Below, piece after piece: positions 5,359 to 9,196 of a DNA stretch of 9,196 nucleotides; the first letter of the stretch is position 1, and every line of letters begins with the position of its first letter. The translations under genes and the position numbers were made by a program. Below the pieces are notes generated by a model. The model was not told where the DNA came from and made no database searches. It saw only the letters and a list, made by a program, of their open reading frames with translations. This DNA comes from Cyanobacteriota bacterium (GTDB lineage: Bacteria; Cyanobacteriota; Cyanobacteriia; PCC-6307; Cyanobiaceae), in assembly GCA_947463165.1 (NCBI GenBank), contig CANHSW010000061.1, positions 1-9,196 of the forward strand, written 5' to 3'.

Positions 5359-5998
5359 TCTGTTCCTGGCAGGCGCGGGTGGCCAGTTCAAGGTCTGCTC
5401 GCTTGCGGGAGGCGGGCGCTGGAATCGGCGTGCCGATGCGGATGTGGATCGGCAGCAACCGGGCCCGCCGGCTGCCGCTGCCCAGCACCCGATAGCTGTT
5501 GATGATCGCCACCGGCAGCAGCGGCGCTCCCGAGCGGGCCGCCAGGAGCGCCGCGCCGGGTTGGGGGTTGTTCACCCGGCCATCCACCTGGCGGGTGCCG
5601 TCGATGAACACGCCGGTGGCCCAGCCCTCCGCCAGGCGATCGGTGGCGGTGCGGATCGCCTCGCGATCGCTGGCGCCGCGGGCCACCGGGTAGGCGCCAC
5701 AGGCGCGAATGATGCGGCCCAGCAGCGGCACCCGGAATAGTTCGGCCTTGGCCATGAAGGCCACCGGACGGCCCAGGGCATGGCCCAGCAGCGGTGGATC
5801 CAAATGGGAGCCATGGTTGGCCACCACCACCAGGGGGCCCTCCATCGGCACATTGGCGTTGCCGGCGGTATTCCCCCTGAGCAACAGTCGATAGATGGGT
5901 AATACCAGCAGGTTGCTGATAATCCAGTAGGTGAGGCTGGGCCTGGGGGTGCGCAGTAGGGCCGGCGGCTCGGCCTGGCGGCTGATCGCTCGATTCAC
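5258..5998 (-). CDS. plsC: 1-acyl-sn-glycerol-3-phosphate acyltransferase (PlsC family)
   Basis: A 246-residue LPLAT-family acyltransferase that adds the second acyl chain to lysophosphatidic acid, giving phosphatidic acid at the inner membrane face. It shows the catalytic HX4D motif NHGSHLDP (His62, Asp67), the AKAELFRVPLLG and GAYPVARG block (84-108), motif III as FIDGTR (131-136) instead of the more usual EGTR, and motif IV PLLPVAI (159-165). The N-terminal segment WIISNLLVLPIYRLLL (25-40) is a likely membrane-binding helix. GTG 5998 is chosen because it overlaps the fabD stop in GTGA (5995-5998); the frame is open upstream to TTG 6049 inside fabD. It is the last gene of the plsX-fabH-fabD-plsC unit. 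Its last 33 codons are antisense to the DUF218 gene, and the tail after about residue 225 looks poorly constrained. PlsC is the best call, though substrate preference is unknown. Confidence 0.87.
   Translation of the reverse strand: MNRAISRQAEPPALLRTPRPSLTYWIISNLLVLPIYRLLLRGNTAGNANVPMEGPLVVVANHGSHLDPPLLGHALGRPVAFMAKAELFRVPLLGRIIRACGAYPVARGASDREAIRTATDRLAEGWATGVFIDGTRQVDGRVNNPQPGAALLAARSGAPLLPVAIINSYRVLGSGSRRARLLPIHIRIGTPIPAPASRKRADLELATRACQEQINALLDQGLIREPCLAPAKGAGALPPSPSNPYR
5663..5670. repeat. HIP1 octamer GCGATCGC
   Basis: This is the highly iterated palindrome of many cyanobacterial genomes, here inside plsC. It supports a cyanobacterial origin; no local function is implied. Confidence 0.6.
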
Positions 5999-6885
5999 AG
6001 GCCCAGATCCGCGCTGGTGGAGATCTGGGCGGTGCCCACCCCCTGGCAACTGCGCTTGATCAGGCCGCTGAGCACGCTGCCAGGACCGATCTCCACGGCG
6101 GTGTCGATGGCCGCTTGGCTGAGCTGATCAATGGTTTCGCGCCAGCGCACGCCGCTGGTCATCTGCTGGCACAGGCGCTGCTTAAGGGTTTCTCCATTGG
6201 TTTCGGGGCTCGGATCGCTGTTGCTGAGCAAGGGAATCGCCGCATCGGCAAAGGGCACCAAAGCCAACTCGGCGGCGAAGGCCGCGGCGGCCTCGGCCAT
6301 GAATGGGGAGTGGAAGGCACCGCTCACCGCCAGCGGTATGGCGCGCTTGCAGCGCAGGGCACCGCTCACCGCGGCCACGGCTGCCGGGCTGCCGGAGAGC
6401 ACCACCTGGCCGCTGCTGTTGTCGTTGGCGATCACCACCTCGTCGTTGGCGGCCACCAGGGCCTCGAGCTCGCCCCGGTCGAAACCGATCACGGCGGTCA
6501 TGGCACCGCCGCCAGCGCTGGCCATCAAGCTGCTGCGGCTATGGATCAGCCGCAGGCCGGTGCCGGCGTCGAAGACGCCGGCGGCATAGAGCGCCACCAA
6601 CTCGCCGAGACTGTGGCCCGCCACCAGTTGGGCTTGGCGCCCCTGGGCCCGGAGCGCATCTACCAGCAGGGTCTCCACCACGAACAGGGCCGGCTGGGTG
6701 TTGCGGGTGTCGTTGAGATCCACCAGCTCCCCCTGGGCTTCGCCGTTGCAGATCGCCAACAGGTCTCTGCCCAGCAGCTCGGAGGCCGCCGCGAAGCGCT
6801 CCTTGGCGCCCGGCAGCTCCATCACCCCCTTGGCCATGCCCAAGCTCTGGGAGCCCTGGCCAGGAAAGACCCAGGCGATGCCCAT
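5995..6885 (-). CDS. fabD: Malonyl-CoA:ACP transacylase FabD
   Basis: A 296-residue malonyl-CoA-acyl carrier protein transacylase, which loads malonate onto ACP for fatty acid elongation. The glycine-rich FPGQGSQ (7-13), nucleophile elbow GHSLGE (90-95, Ser92), Arg117 in LIHSRSSLM, and His192 in GAFHSPFM are all present; Ser92 and Arg117 even fall at the E. coli numbering. IGPGSVLSGLIKR near the C-terminus matches the family's closing motif. ATG 6885 is chosen because it yields the usual MGIAWVFPGQG opening with a GGTGG purine stretch upstream; a GTG at 6933 is in frame but lies inside a predicted hairpin and would add 16 atypical residues. It follows fabH by 124 bp, the largest gap in this unit, and overlaps plsC by 4 bases. 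Confidence 0.95.
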   Translation of the reverse strand: MGIAWVFPGQGSQSLGMAKGVMELPGAKERFAAASELLGRDLLAICNGEAQGELVDLNDTRNTQPALFVVETLLVDALRAQGRQAQLVAGHSLGELVALYAAGVFDAGTGLRLIHSRSSLMASAGGGAMTAVIGFDRGELEALVAANDEVVIANDNSSGQVVLSGSPAAVAAVSGALRCKRAIPLAVSGAFHSPFMAEAAAAFAAELALVPFADAAIPLLSNSDPSPETNGETLKQRLCQQMTSGVRWRETIDQLSQAAIDTAVEIGPGSVLSGLIKRSCQGVGTAQISTSADLGL

Positions 6886-6919
6886 GCAGCCACCATCGAT
6901 ACCAACGGCCAGGAGGTTA

Positions 6920-6960
6920 GGGCTCAGGGCCACTGAGAGTTGCCCAGGCCAGTTGAGCCC
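6920..6960 (-). promoter_or_regulatory. Hairpin in the fabH-fabD gap
   Basis: A perfect 7-bp inverted repeat GGGCTCA/TGAGCCC (6920-6926 and 6954-6960) encloses a second GGCC/GGCC pairing (6928-6931 with 6947-6950) and a 15-base loop. Read as RNA from the minus strand it would end 34 bases before the fabD ATG. No T-run follows, so it is not a normal intrinsic terminator; it might stabilise the 3' end of the fabH message or tune fabD translation. Function is inferred only. Confidence 0.4.
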
Positions 6961-7007
6961 AGAGGAGTTGAGTTGATGTCAGTTGGGGGCAGGCAGTTGC
7001 CCAGGCC
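6938..7007 (-). repeat. CAACT cluster with a 13-bp direct repeat
   Basis: On the plus strand AGTTGCCCAGGCC occurs at 6938-6950 and again at 6995-7007. The core AGTTG (CAACT in the message sense) occurs six times in 62 bases, at 6938, 6951, 6966, 6971, 6981 and 6995. The tract lies in the non-coding gap between fabH and fabD and partly overlaps the hairpin. Confidence 0.6.
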
Positions 7008-7009
7008 GT

Positions 7010-8017
7010 TCAGGCTTGGGGGCCAGTCCAGCGCAGCAGGGCACCGCCCCAGCTCAGGCCCGCCCCGAAACCGCTGCTGGCCAGCAGATGGCCCGCTTGC
7101 ACCCGGCCGTCCTTGACGGCCTCGTCGAGCATCACGGGGATCGTGGCCGCCGAGGTGTTGCCGTAGTGGGCCAGGTTGCTGAGCACCCGTTCGTGGGGCA
7201 CCGCGAAGCGATCGGCCACGGCGTCGAGGATGCGCTGGTTGGCCTGATGCAGCAGCAGCCAGTCGAGCTGAGCGGCGTCGGTGGTGGTGGCCTCCAGCAG
7301 CTCGGCCAGGATCGCCGGCACCTCGCGCACGGCGAATTTGTACACCTCCTGACCGTTCATCTGGATTGGTGAGAAGCCGCCCTTTTGGGTAGTCAACCCC
7401 TCCAATAGCGGTTCGTGCTGGTTGAGTTGAGCCAGGGTGAGACAGCTGTTGCGGCTGCCATCGGAGCGCATCTTGAAACCGAGCAGCCCATTGGCCTCCC
7501 AAGGGCAGGCCTCCACGGCCACGGCGCCAGAGCCGTCGCCAAACAGCACGCAGGTGCTGCGATCGTCCCAGTCCACCCAGCGACTGAGCTGATCGGCGCC
7601 GATCACCAGGGCCCGGCGCATGGAGCCACTGGCCAGGTATTGGGAGGCGGTGATCAGGGCGAACAGGAAGCCGCTGCAGGCGGCGGTGAGATCGAAGGCC
7701 ACGGCGCGGCTGGCGCCGATGGCCGCCTGCACCCGGGGGGCGGAGCCGAACAGATCGTCTGGGCTGGAGGTGGCCAGCAGGATCAGATCCACATCCTCGG
7801 GCTGCCAGCCGGCGTGGGCCAGGGCGGCCTCGGCCGCCCTGGAGGCCAATACGGTGAGCGATTCCTGGGGACTGGCCACCCGCCGGGCTGTGATGCCGGT
7901 ACGGGTGCGAATCCAGGCATCGGTGGTGTCCACCCGGCCGCTCAATTGCTCATTGCTGACGCTGGCGGCGGGAAGGGCGCTGCCACAGCCCACCAGGGCC
8001 ATGCCCAGCCGCTCCAT
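7010..8017 (-). CDS. fabH: 3-oxoacyl-ACP synthase III FabH
   Basis: A 335-residue beta-ketoacyl-ACP synthase III, which condenses acetyl-CoA with malonyl-ACP to start fatty acid synthesis. The Cys-His-Asn catalytic triad is visible: Cys114 in TAACSGF, His257 in LLHQANQRI and Asn287 in YGNTSAATIP. DAWIRTRTGI (33-42), SSPDDLFG (84-91), FGDGSGAVAVE (159-169) and the C-terminal SSGFGAGLSWG (314-324) are also typical. The start is uncertain. ATG 8017 gives MERLGMALVGCGSALP, which matches the length of cyanobacterial FabH N-termini; ATG 8002 has a GGAG nine bases upstream (330 residues); TTG 8083 would overlap the plsX stop as TTGA and add 22 residues. The open frame continues further into plsX but that is a shadow. 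The gene lies directly after plsX, and the 124-bp gap before fabD follows. Confidence 0.95.
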   Translation of the reverse strand: MERLGMALVGCGSALPAASVSNEQLSGRVDTTDAWIRTRTGITARRVASPQESLTVLASRAAEAALAHAGWQPEDVDLILLATSSPDDLFGSAPRVQAAIGASRAVAFDLTAACSGFLFALITASQYLASGSMRRALVIGADQLSRWVDWDDRSTCVLFGDGSGAVAVEACPWEANGLLGFKMRSDGSRNSCLTLAQLNQHEPLLEGLTTQKGGFSPIQMNGQEVYKFAVREVPAILAELLEATTTDAAQLDWLLLHQANQRILDAVADRFAVPHERVLSNLAHYGNTSAATIPVMLDEAVKDGRVQAGHLLASSGFGAGLSWGGALLRWTGPQA

Positions 8018-8079
8018 GCCGGCGGCATTTGGGGCGTGGGTTCCGAGCGACACAGAGGTTGGGCCCGTAGTGGGCTCAG

Positions 8080-9196
8080 TCAACCACAGGTGGCAGGTGC
8101 GCCAGTGGCTTTGGGGACGCCGTCCAGGCTGAGGGCGTGCAGGTTTTCCATGACGCCATGGCTGGCGGCGGAGTGGGCCAGCCGCAGGGCGCTGAGCACC
8201 GAGAGGGCTTTGCTGCTGCCGTGGCCAATCACGCACACCCCGTCCACCCCCAGCAGCAGGGCGCCGCCGTGCTCGGCGTGATCGAGGCGCTTCTTGATTC
8301 GGCGCAGGTTGCCAATCAAAAAAGCTGATCCCACCTTGCCGCGGCGCCCCCGGGGCAGCTCCTCCTTGATCACGTCCAGCAGCACGCTGCCGACGCTTTC
8401 GAGGAACTTGAGCAGCACGTTGCCGGTGAAGCCGTCACAGACCACCACGTCGAAGTTGCTCGACAGGATGTCGCGGCCCTCGCAGTTGCCGACGAACTGG
8501 AAGCGCTGCTCGGCCGCCAGCAGCTGGTAGCTGCGCAGGCAGAGGTCGTTGCCCTTGCACTCCTCCTCGCCGATATTCACCAGGCCCAGGCGCGGCTTGG
8601 CCACCTGCAGCACATCCCGGCTGTAGATGTTGCCCAGCAGGGCGAACTGGAGCAGCCACTCGGGTTTGCAATCCATGTTGGCGCCCACGTCCAGCACCAG
8701 CACCTGCTTGGTTTGATCCTTGGTGGGGAACAGGGCGCCGATGGCGGGGCGGTCGATGCCCGGCAGCCGACCGAGGCGAAAGATGGCCGAGGCCATCACG
8801 GCTCCGGAGTTGCCGGCCGAATAGACGGCGGTGGCCTCGCCGCGCTTCACCAGGTCCATGGCCAGGTTGATGCTGGCGTCGCGCTTGCGCCGCACCACGG
8901 TGGCCTCCTCGTCCATGCCGACGGAGGGGCCACTGGCCACCAGCTCCAGCCTGCCCTTGGCGATCGCCGCGTCCAGTTGCTCTTGCAGTCCCATCTGGGC
9001 CACGGCCTGGGCCAGCGGCTCGGCTTCTGCCACGAAGCGCACCTTCAGGGGCAGCAGCTCCACGGCGTTCAGGCAGCCCTCCAGGATCGGCCCGGGGGCG
9101 TGGTCGCCACCCATGCCGTCCACCGCCACCCAAAGTCTCTGGCTGTCCTGGATGGCCGGGACCTCGCCGCCATGGCCGGCCTGCAGGCGCCGCAGC
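8080..9196 (-). CDS. plsX: Phosphate acyltransferase PlsX (5' end beyond window)
   Basis: PlsX converts acyl-ACP and phosphate to acyl-phosphate, the acyl donor for the first glycerol-3-phosphate acylation. Counting from GTG 9129 (349 residues), landmarks are VDGMGGDHAPGPI (3-15), SAGNSGAVMASAIFRLGRL (104-122), GIDRPAIGALFP (124-135), VLDVGANMDCKP (145-156), VNIGEEECKGN (184-194), VGNCEGRDIL (213-222), VCDGFTGNVLLKFLE (230-244) and the glycine-rich DHAEHGGALLLGVDGVCVIGHG (283-304). The frame has no stop from 9130 to 9196 and reads RLWVAVDGMGG across GTG 9129; relatives have a few residues before the first strand, so the true start is probably upstream, outside the window. GTG 9129 and GTG 9123 are fallback starts. 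It is the first visible gene of the plsX-fabH-fabD-plsC unit. Confidence 0.95.
   Translation of the reverse strand, partial: LRRLQAGHGGEVPAIQDSQRLWVAVDGMGGDHAPGPILEGCLNAVELLPLKVRFVAEAEPLAQAVAQMGLQEQLDAAIAKGRLELVASGPSVGMDEEATVVRRKRDASINLAMDLVKRGEATAVYSAGNSGAVMASAIFRLGRLPGIDRPAIGALFPTKDQTKQVLVLDVGANMDCKPEWLLQFALLGNIYSRDVLQVAKPRLGLVNIGEEECKGNDLCLRSYQLLAAEQRFQFVGNCEGRDILSSNFDVVVCDGFTGNVLLKFLESVGSVLLDVIKEELPRGRRGKVGSAFLIGNLRRIKKRLDHAEHGGALLLGVDGVCVIGHGSSKALSVLSALRLAHSAASHGVMENLHALSLDGVPKATGAPATCG
8960..8967. repeat. HIP1 octamer GCGATCGC
   Basis: A second HIP1 copy, inside plsX, in the extended 10-base form GGCGATCGCC. I found only these two exact copies in the window. Confidence 0.6.

Noticed and set aside
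6886..6933. GTG 6933 as the fabD start
   Set aside because: It would add 16 residues before the canonical opening and sits inside the predicted hairpin; ATG 6885 fits the family.
6115..6936. 273-codon plus-strand ORF opposite fabD, and similarly 7415-8281 opposite fabH
   Set aside because: Low-complexity Gly/Ala/His/Gln compositions antisense to textbook enzymes; shadow frames.
8018..8236. Extension of the fabH frame up to 8236
   Set aside because: This part lies inside plsX and codes for an Arg/Pro/Gln-rich stretch unlike any FabH N-terminus.

Overview
This window looks like core chromosome from an alpha-cyanobacterium of the Synechococcus/Cyanobium type. Four observations point there: visibly GC-rich DNA (about two thirds G+C by eye); a recognisable Ycf34 gene, a family found only in cyanobacteria and some plastids; two copies of the cyanobacterial HIP1 octamer GCGATCGC; and a plsX-fabH-fabD-plsC lipid cluster beside tsaB and ycf34, a neighbourhood I recall from picocyanobacteria. 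The genus is an inference. I see no mobile element, CRISPR array, tRNA/rRNA gene or defence locus.

Layout from left to right. (1) 1-689, minus strand: the N-terminal part of an RTX-type calcium-binding repeat protein made of near-identical 276-bp (92-residue) tandem repeats; it runs off the left edge. (2) 690-977: intergenic, with a convincing intrinsic terminator (897-924, minus) for the gene on its right. (3) 978-3805, minus strand: a probable three-gene transcription unit read right to left: a class II tRNA nucleotidyltransferase (CCA-adding family), a small RRM RNA-binding protein and an alpha/beta hydrolase. (4) 3798-5358, plus strand: ycf34, tsaB and a DUF218/YdcF-like membrane-anchored protein, joined by 4-base ATGA and TTGA overlaps. 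(5) 5258-9196, minus strand: plsC, fabD, fabH and plsX (transcribed plsX first), with plsX open at the right edge.

How the genes fit together. The plsX-fabH-fabD-plsC block covers the start of fatty acid synthesis (malonyl-ACP formation by FabD, first condensation by FabH) and two steps of phosphatidic acid formation (acyl-phosphate by PlsX, second acylation by PlsC). TsaB (t6A37 modification) and the nucleotidyltransferase (3' CCA end) both serve tRNA maturation and sit either side of ycf34. The small RRM protein adds a further RNA-related gene.

Nothing here is clearly a new system. The items most worth checking are architectural: two divergent genes whose ATG start codons interlock in one CATG (3797-3800), a 101-bp tail-to-tail overlap of the DUF218 gene and plsC, a hairpin plus CAACT-rich tract in the fabH-fabD gap, a pyrimidine-rich leader before the RRM gene, and a nucleotidyltransferase that appears to lack the flexible loop expected of a full CCA-adding enzyme.
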